From Sabellastarte sp. h YS-2021 (Eukaryota > Annelida > Polychaeta > Sabellida > Sabellidae), in assembly GCA_964017235.1 (NCBI GenBank), contig OZ024931.1, forward strand, positions 126,367,530-126,431,529: a DNA stretch of 64,000 nucleotides, written 5' to 3'. A program made the translations under genes and the position numbers. Positions within the stretch are counted from its first letter, which is position 1. Each line of letters begins with the position of its first letter. Of the stretch, positions 35,245 to 43,249 are shown piece after piece. Under the pieces are notes generated by a model. The model saw only the letters and a program-made list of their open reading frames with translations. It searched no databases and was not told the DNA's origin.

Positions 35245-35371
35245 AAAAGTTGTAACATAAGATCACGTGACGACAACCTGAGGCTACGGCCAAGAATAAA
35301 TTTTTCGTTGGTCGTAGTTCCTTGCGGCAACCAGTAAAGCATTCAGTCCCACATGGTAAGCTTGTACTAAC
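35245..35371 (+). repeat. B2 right ITR, truncated
   Basis: CAACGAGAAAAGTTGTAAC...GGCAACCAGTAAAGC, inverse of the left ITR. The outermost 40-50 bp predicted by the second half of the ICR (TAGCTTATAAAAGCTACATT) are missing after GTAAGCTTGTAC. Confidence 0.85.
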
Positions 35372-37262
35372 TTTATTGTGGGAGTTCATATATCATTTTT
35401 AATGTACTGAATCGTGGATATCAGATCATTATGTCTTCTCCAAGCCAGAAACACGGGAGCTGTGGACACATCATGGCCAGTTTCAACAGCCTTAGTTTCT
35501 GTGCATGTTGCAGAGAGAAAGGTATAGGCTCAGATCCTTTTATTTCACATAATGATTGCCCTGCTTGTAACTCCCTCACTGAAGAACAATGCTTACAGTT
35601 GTCCACGCTTAGTTATAGACTTAAAAAGGAGAAATGTGAACTTGAGAAATCTCCCAGTAAGGACTCTGTCAGTTCCTCTCTCATTGACCCGTCCTTTGTG
35701 ACGGTAGTGGGAGTTGTGGACGCCCAGGGGGTAGTCAAATCCCCAGGTTCAAGTTCAGACAAGAAGAAGAAGAGGAAAGCTAACCCTTTTGAAAAGAAAT
35801 CGTCTTCCAAGCTCACTAAGTTCAGTGAAGAGAAGCCTTCTAAATCGTCGCCTCATTCTCATAGATCCTCAGCTGACTCCAGGATCGACGAGTTAGACCT
35901 TAAGTGGTCGAAGAGGTTTAACAGATTAGAAGCCCTCTTGCTTGCTAAATCTTTGGACAAGGAACCGACCTTTGCTCCAGTGAAGGTCACACTGACACAC
36001 TCCCCTCCAGTTGGTGCAACTAAATCCTCAGAGCCGTTCATCCAACCGGCTGATAAACCTCCAGTTTCAGATTTGTCGAGCACCGACCTTTCCCCTCAGA
36101 GACAGGCTGCGGACAAGTCGCTCACTCCCACTGCCAAGAAAGCTTCCACTTCTTCCTCAGATTTGCAGGGTGATATTCAGATTGGCCACAAGAGTCACTC
36201 GACCTGCAAATTGACAAAAGACCAACCATCCAACGACCGATACTTAGATTTAACTGGCACCGACTCACCTATCCTTCAGGTCTCCAGTAAATCATCTTCA
36301 GCACCGGCTGGTAGGCAGAGCTCAGCTTCTATGGATACCGACTCAGACTCTGATCTTTCCGACTGACCCCCAGTGGATATTTTTGTGGAAGAGGGGGAGT
36401 TGTCTGACCAGGATCATGATATCACTTCTACCGACCCCAACCAGACCCTCTCAGAGAACCAGAACTATAGGGAGACCATGAGAGGGATCAGGTCATATAT
36501 GGGGTGGACAGACATTCCAGATTTTGATACAGCAACATCCACTTCAGACGACAATCCCTTTGCTGGTCCAAGGACTCAACCCACGGGAAAAGTGTCGGTC
36601 AAGATGCCCATGGATGAGTGGCTTTGCCGCAAGATGGAAAAACTTAACCGAACACTGGTAGAGGGCTACCCTTCTTGTAGTTCAGAGGCAGGGGGGCCTA
36701 CTCAAGGACCAGTTTGTTAAACCAGTCAGATCGCAACAGAAGTGGTATGGGTTTGCGTCCGACCCACAAAAAGTTTCAACTGGTAAGACTGTATCTTCAT
36801 GGAGAGTGGCCAATACTACACTAGCCCGGAGGGATTCATATCTGTCACACCTTAAGGCAGGGATTAAGCCGGATACCTTCGGCTGCCCTCAGGACGGCTC
36901 CTCTCAACATCTCTACCCTGTTCCCAGAAGAAGCCTTGAAACAGGCAGAACAGGATATAGCTAACTTTGAGTCAAAGGGTCAGATTCAAACTGGGAAGAA
37001 GGATCGTTTACCCTTATGACCGTCCGGATAAACGTTCCGACAGTAAGGAATCAGAATGACCAGCTTGGAAGAATGTGGGCTACAAACTGAGGTCAAAGCA
37101 AGAAAGGCAGAGGCAAGGCCTCCTACTACTAATCCCGACCAGCCAAGGGCCAGCAGTCCTATAAATGACAATTATTGTGTTCTCAGTTCACAGGAAGGAC
37201 TGCTGGCCCGGAACCCAGTCACAGTACAGAGACAATGCAAAGACACTTTTGTAAACTTAAAT
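35372..37262 (+). mobile_element. DIRS copy C, 5' portion (split by A3)
   Basis: Family A element lacking its left ITR. A short 5' UTR and gag run to the point where A3 is inserted. The reading continues at 43,465. The two halves join in the Cys-module frame as ...HFCK-L / VQSFCTPAFAKE..., matching the SCTFCKKHQAATKE of A3, so this is one element interrupted by a nested insertion. Confidence 0.85.
35431..37168 (+). pseudogene. C gag-like ORF1, one stop plus internal deletion
   Basis: ATG 35,431. The N-terminal zinc-type module reads CGHIMASF...FCACCREKGIGSDPF...CPACNSLTEEQ. A Lys-rich stretch lies at 35,760-35,830, then a conserved helix DELDLKWSKRFNRLEALLLAK. TGA at 36,364-36,366 interrupts the acidic region, and the same frame resumes (EEGELSDQD...LSENQNYRETMRG). 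After 36,720 the frame is lost, and a few hundred bp equivalent to A3 about 38,700-39,100 are deleted near 36,800. The end is TATAAA-TGA-CAATTA at 37,160-37,174, the same stop context as in A3 and D. Confidence 0.82.
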
Positions 37263-37453
37263 TTTCATTGCGTTAATACATCTTACCTACCAGACGATAG
37301 CTATAGCCCGGCGCCAGCCGGTCCCGCCAAACGAAAGAAAAGACGTCCTGGGTTTCACCCCCGGCAGGACCGGTACACTACACTCCACTCGCCAGGTGGC
37401 CTAGTTCCTGCTTCACTCGCCAGAGGGACGTGACGTCATAGCATCTTTTTCGT
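37263..37453 (+). promoter_or_regulatory. A3 left ITR with CRE and E2F-like sites
   Basis: Outer end TTTCATTGCGTTAATACATC. The arm carries TCCCGCCAAA (37,322-37,331), a CRE palindrome TGACGTCA (37,431-37,438) and, at the boundary, TTTGGCGC (37,453-37,460). DIRS left ITRs are expected to hold the promoter. The motif combination resembles ATF/CREB and E2F sites and recurs in copies D and G. Actual binding is inference. Confidence 0.7.
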
Positions 37454-37565
37454 TTGGCGCGATATTCAAAGTTTGAATTTTTGGAAACTCTTTTTATTTT
37501 GAGTAGTTCTTAATTTATACAGTGTGTTTTGTGTTACGATTTGTCAGTTAGTTGGATAAACTACC

Positions 37566-39509
37566 ATGGCATCTCCAGGACAAAGGAAAGGAGCCTGCGG
37601 GCATATCATGGCTAATTTTGACCCTCATTCTCGTTGTGCCAGATGCAGGGATAAAGGGTTGGGCCAAGACCCGTGTGTTTTAAAGTTGCAGTGTGAGTTT
37701 TGTGACACTTTAACCCCTGAACAATTGCTCCAGCTTTCAACCCCTACGTACAAACTGCGGAAGGAGAAATCTAAATCCAAAGAAGCCCTTGTGGATCCGT
37801 CCACTGTCACTATCGTGTCTCAGGTGGAAGCTCAGGAAGTTGCTTCAACTTCTCCACCCCATGTTGCTGAACAAGATCTCTCTTTACCTCCACCTATGTT
37901 CCGCCAAGAGTTAAAAGACTTGGACGAAAAGTGGTCAGTACGTATGGCCCGTCTGGAAGCACTCATTACTTTGGGGCAGCGTCCTTCACCTCAACCTTCC
38001 TTCTCACCGGTCAAGGCACCGGTACCGCACCAAGCTCCCGCGGGAGCTCTTTCTCAGGCACCCTTTCTCTTATCATCTGTCCCTTCCGGCCAAGCCGCCC
38101 CGGCTTTTGGCCCGGATAGGATAAAACCTAGTGCCACTGTCACTACCAGCTCAATATCTAGGACGTCTCCTCTAGAAGGCCTTTACTCTGAACAGGACCC
38201 GGAACCGGTATTCTCTCAACAGAGTTCTTCCGGCCCGGTGGCCTCTGCTTTGCCTCAACCTCCTCCGCAATCCAGCTTGTTCAAGTCAGCTCCGGAGCAC
38301 TTTGAAGAAGGTGAGGTATCTGACCAAGAAGACGTCACTGACCATCCTGATCAAGAATCTCCAGATTTGGATAAGACATTGAGCGAAGATCAAAATTACA
38401 GAGAGACTGTTAGGGGAGTACGTGCTTTCATGGGCTGGTCGCATATCCCAGATCTTGAGTATACTCCAAGTTCCAAGTCAGACAATCCCTGGATTGGCCA
38501 CCGGGCACAACCTGTAGGCAAGGTCTCTATCGACTTACCACCAGAGGACTGGCTTTGTAAGAAGCTTGAAAATTTAAATCTCGTCCTCATAGAAGGTTAC
38601 CCGTCCAAGTCTACGGAACCGGGTGGACTTCATGTTGATCAGTATCTCCGCCCCCCCAAATCTCAGGCAAGGTGGTACGGTATTCATCCCGCTGAAAACA
38701 AAGACATCACTAGGCCGGGAAAATATGTTACTACTTGGCCCAATGACGCGGCGAAGTTGAACAGTTCCTTTGCCCGAATTGGTAAACCTGCTCTTGCTTC
38801 ATCCCAACCCGCCTCCCGCCCTATTGCTCAGGATACGCTCCGGAAGTGGGAGAAAGCAGCAAAAGAGACCAGTTATATTTGTAACCAGTCCGCTGGTTTC
38901 AATAGGTGCATCACCAAGATACAGGACTCGTTTCAAGAACAGTTACAAATTCTTCAGACAGAGTTGGGAAAAGGAAAATCTTCCACAAAAGCTCAAGGTG
39001 CACTTGATGAATTACATTTCCTGTCTGCATTCAACCAAAATGTGAGTTTTGCGGTTGGCAAATCCCTCCAACACCTCTCAGATTTCACTTTTATACAAAT
39101 GGCTAATTTAACTCTGGTCAGGAGGGATTCTTATCTTGAGCACCTAAAAGCTGGCGTCAAGCCAGATACCTTTTCCTCTCTCAGGAACTGTCCTCTGCAA
39201 ACCAGGGCTTTGTTTCCGGACGACATTATCCGGAGGGCGGAAGATGAAATAGCAGCATTTGAGTCACATAAGCGTACCAACCAGCCCGGTCCGGGCCGTG
39301 GTGGGTTCGCCGGCACTCAGAAAAAGCAACACCGTTACCAGCCATATTCAACATGGAAACAGGACGATTCTGGAAACTCCGGGGCTCCCGGCAAAGAGAT
39401 GCCTGCATGGAAAACATTTGGCAATCGCGGGAGAGCCCGTGGCAGAGGCAGGGGTGGTCAACCCGGTCGCGGTTCGCGCCCTGCCAGAGATGCTAAGGCG
39501 TATAAATGA
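37566..39509 (+). CDS. A3 gag-like protein ORF1 (647 aa, intact)
   Basis: Predicted nucleoprotein of the element. Start ATG 37,566 agrees with copies C, D and G (MASPGQ or MSSPSQ). Residues 10-57 form a Cys/His module (CGH...DPHSRCARCRDKG.GQDPC...CEFC..L), likely zinc-binding. Residues about 118-138 are a helix with KDLDEKWSVRMARLEAL, conserved in C and D. Residues 250-300 are acidic (EEGEVSDQED), followed by DQNYRETVRGVRAFMGW. The C-terminal third contains LTLVRRDSYLEHLKAG and ends in an Arg/Gly-rich tail (RGRARGRGRGG), a typical nucleic-acid-binding end. The TGA stop is followed by CAATCA, and the frame stays open for over 1,000 codons beyond it. Confidence 0.9.
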   Translation: MASPGQRKGACGHIMANFDPHSRCARCRDKGLGQDPCVLKLQCEFCDTLTPEQLLQLSTPTYKLRKEKSKSKEALVDPSTVTIVSQVEAQEVASTSPPHVAEQDLSLPPPMFRQELKDLDEKWSVRMARLEALITLGQRPSPQPSFSPVKAPVPHQAPAGALSQAPFLLSSVPSGQAAPAFGPDRIKPSATVTTSSISRTSPLEGLYSEQDPEPVFSQQSSSGPVASALPQPPPQSSLFKSAPEHFEEGEVSDQEDVTDHPDQESPDLDKTLSEDQNYRETVRGVRAFMGWSHIPDLEYTPSSKSDNPWIGHRAQPVGKVSIDLPPEDWLCKKLENLNLVLIEGYPSKSTEPGGLHVDQYLRPPKSQARWYGIHPAENKDITRPGKYVTTWPNDAAKLNSSFARIGKPALASSQPASRPIAQDTLRKWEKAAKETSYICNQSAGFNRCITKIQDSFQEQLQILQTELGKGKSSTKAQGALDELHFLSAFNQNVSFAVGKSLQHLSDFTFIQMANLTLVRRDSYLEHLKAGVKPDTFSSLRNCPLQTRALFPDDIIRRAEDEIAAFESHKRTNQPGPGRGGFAGTQKKQHRYQPYSTWKQDDSGNSGAPGKEMPAWKTFGNRGRARGRGRGGQPGRGSRPARDAKAYK

Positions 39510-39515
39510 CAATCA
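39507..39515 (+). promoter_or_regulatory. Candidate stop-codon readthrough signal, gag end of A3
   Basis: TATAAA-TGA-CAA-TCA. The hexamer after the stop fits CARYYA, the established context for efficient readthrough in tobamovirus-type replicase genes. Copies C (37,166) and D (56,926) have TGA-CAA-TTA. The downstream frame encodes the Cys module with no ATG before it. Confidence 0.6.
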
Positions 39516-39557
39516 CTGCAAAGTTCCTCCGGAAGTAACATCCTGTCCGGAGTTTGG

Positions 39558-39791
39558 TGTTGTAAATGTAACAAAGACAAGTCTTCCTGTTCTTGTGAAA
39601 GACTCTGTAAATTGTCACAATGTTGTTCATCATGTACTTTCTGTAAAAAACATCAGGCAGCCACAAAAGAAAGGCATAAGTCCAATCTTAAACTCACAAA
39701 ATACAATAAAGTATGTGAAAAGTGCTTCTTTTGTAAATCACTGTGTCTTTGCCCCAAGTGTGTCAAATGTCCTCAGTGTTGCAAATGTCCA
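39558..39791 (+). CDS. A3 Cys-rich module between gag and RT (novel)
   Basis: Frame continuous with gag across the TGA. About 78 residues with 20 Cys in two clusters: WCCKCNKDKSSCSCERLC...CC.SC.FCKKH, then VCEKCFFCKSLCLCPKC and VKCPQCCKC. Copy D keeps 19 Cys in the equivalent frame, and copy C keeps the second cluster (ICEKCFLCHSVVLCQYC). Cys spacing (CxxCxxC...CxxCxxC) suggests multiple zinc knuckles. No in-frame ATG occurs between the gag stop and the module, so expression requires readthrough or splicing. The role is unknown. It could act as a nucleic-acid chaperone or tether attached to Gag-Pol. Confidence 0.7.
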
Positions 39792-39792
39792 A

Positions 39793-41826
39793 TCAGTAGG
39801 GGGACGCCTACAAAATTTTTGGAAAATATGGGCTCTCAAGGGTGCAAACCCGAAGGTAGTATCCATTTTGAAAAAGGGCTATGTGCTTCCCTTCAAGGTC
39901 AGACCTCCCTTAATAAGGGAACCCCTGATAGTAAGCGGCTATGCAAACCCCACCAGAGACTCCCACTTACAAGAAGCAGTGCAGGCTCTGATCAAGAAAA
40001 AGGCAGTAGAGAGGGTCAGGGTTCGAACCTCACTAGCCTTTTTCAACAGATTGTTCATTGTCCCAAAGCCGAACCAGAAGTGGCGGCCAATCTTGGATCT
40101 CAGTACTCTAAATCAGTTTTTATGCGTAAAAACATTCAAAATGGAGACTCCAGAGACAATCCGGACCTCTCTACAACAAGGCGAGTGGGTGTCATCAATA
40201 GATTTCAGCGACGCCTACTTCCACATTCCAATCCACTTCACATCCCGAAAATTCCTCAGGTTCCACTTCCAGAACCAGTCGTACCAGTTTCGGGCTCTTC
40301 CCTTTGGCCTCTCAACAGCTCCCATGGAGTTCACTGCTGTGGTCAAAGAGGTCAAGTTAATGGCTCAGTCACGGGGTATAAGAATCCACCAGTACCTAGA
40401 CGACTGGTTGATTCGAGCCCCTACCAAAGAATCTTGCCACCAGGGAACCCAGTCCCTCCTAGCCCTTTGCCAGGAGTTGGGCTGGATGGTAAACATGCAA
40501 AAATCAGAACTGGAACCCCAACAAGTCTTCGACTTTGTAGGCTACCAGTACGACCTGCTCAACGGACTGGTCAGACCGACTCAAAACCGTTGGGAAGCCC
40601 TTCAACAAAAAATAACAGGGCTATTGCAGAGGAGATCTTGCCAAGTGAGAACTTTCATGTCTCTTATAGGCCTTCTCACTGCGACAGAAAAACAGGTGAC
40701 CCTAGGCAGACTGCACATGAGACCTATTCAGTGGCACCTCAAGAAGCACTGGAGAGTCCCGGAATCTCTGGAAAAAGAGATCCCAATTCCGAGGTCTCTC
40801 CATCAGCACCTGCAGTGGTGGACCCAGGAGTCAAAGGTCCTAAAGGGTCAACCCTTACACCCCCTACAACACGCAATACAAATCTTTACAGACGCCTCAA
40901 AAGAAGGCTGGGGTGCTCACTTAGGCGACTTCACAGCAAGCGGGACTTGGTCAGTACCCGAAAGCAAATTACACATAAACTTCTTAGAGCTAAAGGCCGT
41001 GTTGTTAGCACTAAAAAGATTCCAACACTTAGTGCAAGGAAAGGTCGTCCTGATTGCCACAGACAACACCACAGTTGTGGCATACATCAACAAGGAGGGA
41101 GGTATGAGGTCAGGTTCACTGTGTGCCCTTCTTTGGCGGCTCCTATGTTGGTGCAATCTCAGACAAACAGTACTGAAGGCCAGACATATTCCGGGCCGTC
41201 TGAATGTAATTGCAGACAAGTTGTCTCGCCAGGGACAGGTCATTCAGACAGAGTGGTCCCTCCATCAGGAGATCTTCGACACCCTTTGCCGAACTTGGCA
41301 TTATCCCCAAGTGGACATGTTTGCAACAAGGTACAACTGCAAACTAGTCCGGTTTGTGTCCCCAATTCCAGACCCGAAGGCCTGGTCAGTGGACGCTCTG
41401 ACGCTGTCCTGGGAAAACCTGGACATGTACCTCTTTCCCCCAGTGTCTCTGATGGGGAAGGTGGTCAGCAAGCTGTCAGACCATTGGTATCACAGAGCAA
41501 TCCTGATTGCTCCGGGATGGCCAAACATGCCTTGGTTTTGGGACCTAGTGGAGCTGTCGGCCATGGTTCCTCTTTGTCTTCCACACCATCCAGATCTAGT
41601 GACCCAACCTTTCAACAAGGCACGTCACAGGGATCTGACAAGCTTAAACCTCCATGCCTGGCTCCTAGAGCCCAGACCATCAAGGAGCAAGGGTTTTCTA
41701 GCCCAGTGGCGGCAAGAATTGAGGCGCCTCAAAGACGTTCAACCAGAGCAGTCTACGAGGCAAAGTGGGCCCTTTTTGTTAGATGGTGCGAAACAAGTCA
41801 GGTGGACTTCAGGAACCCATCTATAA
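39793..41826 (+). CDS. A3 reverse transcriptase-RNase H (intact)
   Basis: The element's polymerase, in the frame +1 to gag. The frame is open from 39,259, but recognisable homology starts with GGRLQNFWKIW at about 39,800, so the upstream part is probably not protein-coding in this frame. RT: FIVPKPNQKWRPILDL, motif A SSIDFSDAYFHIPI (Asp codons at 40,201 and 40,210), ALPFGLSTAP, catalytic YLDD at 40,393-40,404, thumb with LHMRPIQWHLKKHW. RNase H acidic residues: Asp at 40,891 (IFTDAS), Glu at 40,987 (LELKAV), Asp at 41,062 (ATDNTT), Asp at 41,215 (ADKLSR). The C-terminal tail (LNLHAWLLEP) overlaps the recombinase frame and ends at 41,824-41,826. Confidence 0.92.
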   Translation, partial: SVGGRLQNFWKIWALKGANPKVVSILKKGYVLPFKVRPPLIREPLIVSGYANPTRDSHLQEAVQALIKKKAVERVRVRTSLAFFNRLFIVPKPNQKWRPILDLSTLNQFLCVKTFKMETPETIRTSLQQGEWVSSIDFSDAYFHIPIHFTSRKFLRFHFQNQSYQFRALPFGLSTAPMEFTAVVKEVKLMAQSRGIRIHQYLDDWLIRAPTKESCHQGTQSLLALCQELGWMVNMQKSELEPQQVFDFVGYQYDLLNGLVRPTQNRWEALQQKITGLLQRRSCQVRTFMSLIGLLTATEKQVTLGRLHMRPIQWHLKKHWRVPESLEKEIPIPRSLHQHLQWWTQESKVLKGQPLHPLQHAIQIFTDASKEGWGAHLGDFTASGTWSVPESKLHINFLELKAVLLALKRFQHLVQGKVVLIATDNTTVVAYINKEGGMRSGSLCALLWRLLCWCNLRQTVLKARHIPGRLNVIADKLSRQGQVIQTEWSLHQEIFDTLCRTWHYPQVDMFATRYNCKLVRFVSPIPDPKAWSVDALTLSWENLDMYLFPPVSLMGKVVSKLSDHWYHRAILIAPGWPNMPWFWDLVELSAMVPLCLPHHPDLVTQPFNKARHRDLTSLNLHAWLLEPRPSRSKGFLAQWRQELRRLKDVQPEQSTRQSGPFLLDGAKQVRWTSGTHL

Positions 41827-42728
41827 AACAAATAGCAGATTTCCTCCTGCATCTTTTCCAGGAGAAGAATCTCCAGCCCAGCACTATCGATGGTTACAGG
41901 TCAGCCATTTCAGACAAACTGGGAAATGCCTCGGTTAATGTTGGCAAGGATGACAATTTGACTAGACTGTTAGACAGTTTTCACAGAGATAGACCCAAAG
42001 GGCGCCGGGGGGTTCCTGCTTGGAACCTCTCCCTGGTTTTACACCAGCTTACAAAAGCGCCTTTTGAACCACTCAGAAAGGCTTCTCTGAAGCACCTTAC
42101 TTTCAAAACTGTTTTTCTCCTAGCCCTGGCTTCGGGAAAACGCAGGAGTGAGATTCATGCTTGGTTAAACAAAAATATCAGACACCAAGCTGATTGGTCC
42201 AAAGTTTCCCTCTACCCTTCACCAAGCTTCTTGGCGAAAAATCACTTGGCAAAAGAGGGACCAGAGTGCGTGGCCCCTGTGGTCATCCCGGCCTTAGCCC
42301 CCACTCTGGATAAGTCTTTAAAGGAAGACAGATCCCTTTGCCCCGTTCGGGCTCTTCGCTACTACCTGGACAAAACGCAGGACCTAAGAACGGGAAAGGA
42401 GTTAGTTTTTGTTTCATTCAAACAAGGTTTTAACAAGGACATCTCTCCTGCCACTATCTCATCCTGGATCAAACAAACAGTAGTGTTGTGTTATGATCTC
42501 TCTGACCAAGATTCCTTGACCTTACATCAGGTTAAGGCCCATGATGTTAGGGCCTTTGCGGCCTCCAAAGCCTTTCAAGGTGGCATATCTCTGGACCAGA
42601 TTCTAGCAGCATGCCACTGGAAGTCCCACAACACCTTTACACAGTTTTACCTTAAGGATGTTGCCTGGGCAGATAGGGAGCTTTTTCACTTGGGTCCTGT
42701 GGTGGCTGCCCAGCAGATCCACCACTAG
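41640..42728 (+). CDS. A3 tyrosine recombinase (intact)
   Basis: Inserts the circular DNA form, substituting for an integrase. It lies -1 relative to RT-RNase H, back in the gag/Cys frame. This frame is open all the way from 39,510, so the true N-terminus is unclear. Homology between copies starts near 41,690 (TIKEQGFSSPVAARIEAPQ). SAM-like core-binding part: FLLHLFQEKNLQPSTIDGYR. Catalytic residues: Arg codon 42,141 (GKRRSEIHAW), His 42,540 and Arg 42,549 (HDVR), His 42,615 (ACHWKSHN), nucleophile Tyr 42,648 (QFYLKDV). Spacing fits phage-type tyrosine recombinases. Stop TAG at 42,726-42,728. Confidence 0.92.
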   Translation, partial: KLKPPCLAPRAQTIKEQGFSSPVAARIEAPQRRSTRAVYEAKWALFVRWCETSQVDFRNPSIKQIADFLLHLFQEKNLQPSTIDGYRSAISDKLGNASVNVGKDDNLTRLLDSFHRDRPKGRRGVPAWNLSLVLHQLTKAPFEPLRKASLKHLTFKTVFLLALASGKRRSEIHAWLNKNIRHQADWSKVSLYPSPSFLAKNHLAKEGPECVAPVVIPALAPTLDKSLKEDRSLCPVRALRYYLDKTQDLRTGKELVFVSFKQGFNKDISPATISSWIKQTVVLCYDLSDQDSLTLHQVKAHDVRAFAASKAFQGGISLDQILAACHWKSHNTFTQFYLKDVAWADRELFHLGPVVAAQQIHH

Positions 42729-42919
42729 TCCCCTAAGCTTCTTTGTATATAATTTTATATAGTGTACATACTAGTTAGTTTTAGGTATAGGCTCACCTTT
42801 AGCCTTGACCTTGGCTCCTCAAAGTCGTTTACTTCAGAATAATCCTCTGGGTATAGGACTTTCCCCACTCTTCCAGGTTAACCGTGGAATTTCTTTGCCT
42901 TGAACTCTTACTCTCTTCC

Positions 42920-42966
42920 TCCCCTCAGAGCAGTCAAAGGGGGGGGGGGGGGGGGGGGGGGGGGAG
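42920..42966 (+). other. Pyrimidine block and G-run tract (A3)
   Basis: CTCTCTTCCTCCCCTCAGAG is followed by CAGTCAAA and 26 G, then AGCAGG. It occupies the same place as the polypurine tract-like runs in other copies. Here the A-run is short and the G-run expanded. The exact G number may not be reliable. Confidence 0.6.
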
Positions 42967-43097
42967 CAGGTGGGTCTAGTTACCCTCGAGACTAACATGT
43001 CTCCGCAAAAGGGGCTAGAACCTCGCACCTAAGCACAATATAAGAGTTCTCTCTCTAATCCTCAGAAGGCTGCCCTCCTTCCACTGGGTAGTTATTC

Positions 43098-43196
43098 TAG
43101 CTATCGTCTGGTAGGTAAGATGTATTAACGCAATGAAATTGCAAATTTTAATTAGTAAATTAAATTTTTATTAGTTAATACCTTACCTACCAGACG
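43098..43196 (+). repeat. A3 internal complementary region (ICR)
   Basis: 43,098-43,138 is the exact reverse complement of the left end (37,263-37,303). 43,139-43,196 is the exact reverse complement of the right end (43,407-43,464). It therefore equals the antisense of a left-right end junction, ...TTTGCAA/TTTCATTG.... In the accepted DIRS model the ICR aligns the two ends so that a circle can be closed. Confidence 0.95.
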
Positions 43197-43249
43197 GGAA
43201 ATTCCCACCCAGCCTTCCCCGCTTTCAGCCTTACAATTCAACCTTAGGG

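Larger units (their letters stand above)
30733..35371 (+). mobile_element. DIRS-type retrotransposon copy B2, gag-deleted
   Basis: Family B element with left ITR, gag reduced to its ends, RT-RNase H, a nearly intact recombinase, purine tract, internal complementary region and a right ITR cut off at GTAAGCTTGTAC (35,371). ITR arms are still very similar (left 30,745-30,880 against right 35,257-35,370). It directly abuts the truncated 5' end of copy C. Confidence 0.9.

Noticed and set aside
37056..37433. 125-codon frame crossing into the A3 left ITR
   Set aside because: It is a chimera of the end of C gag and the A3 terminus, created by the insertion.
39259..39790. N-terminal extension of RT in the RT frame
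   Set aside because: Open, but it has no recognisable domain, and the Cys frame is the one conserved between copies. I start RT near 39,793.
42939..42964. Very long G homopolymers (also 46,614-46,633 and 51,377-51,401) as functional quadruplex sites
   Set aside because: Exact lengths are prone to sequencing and assembly error. I keep only the position and composition of the tract as evidence.
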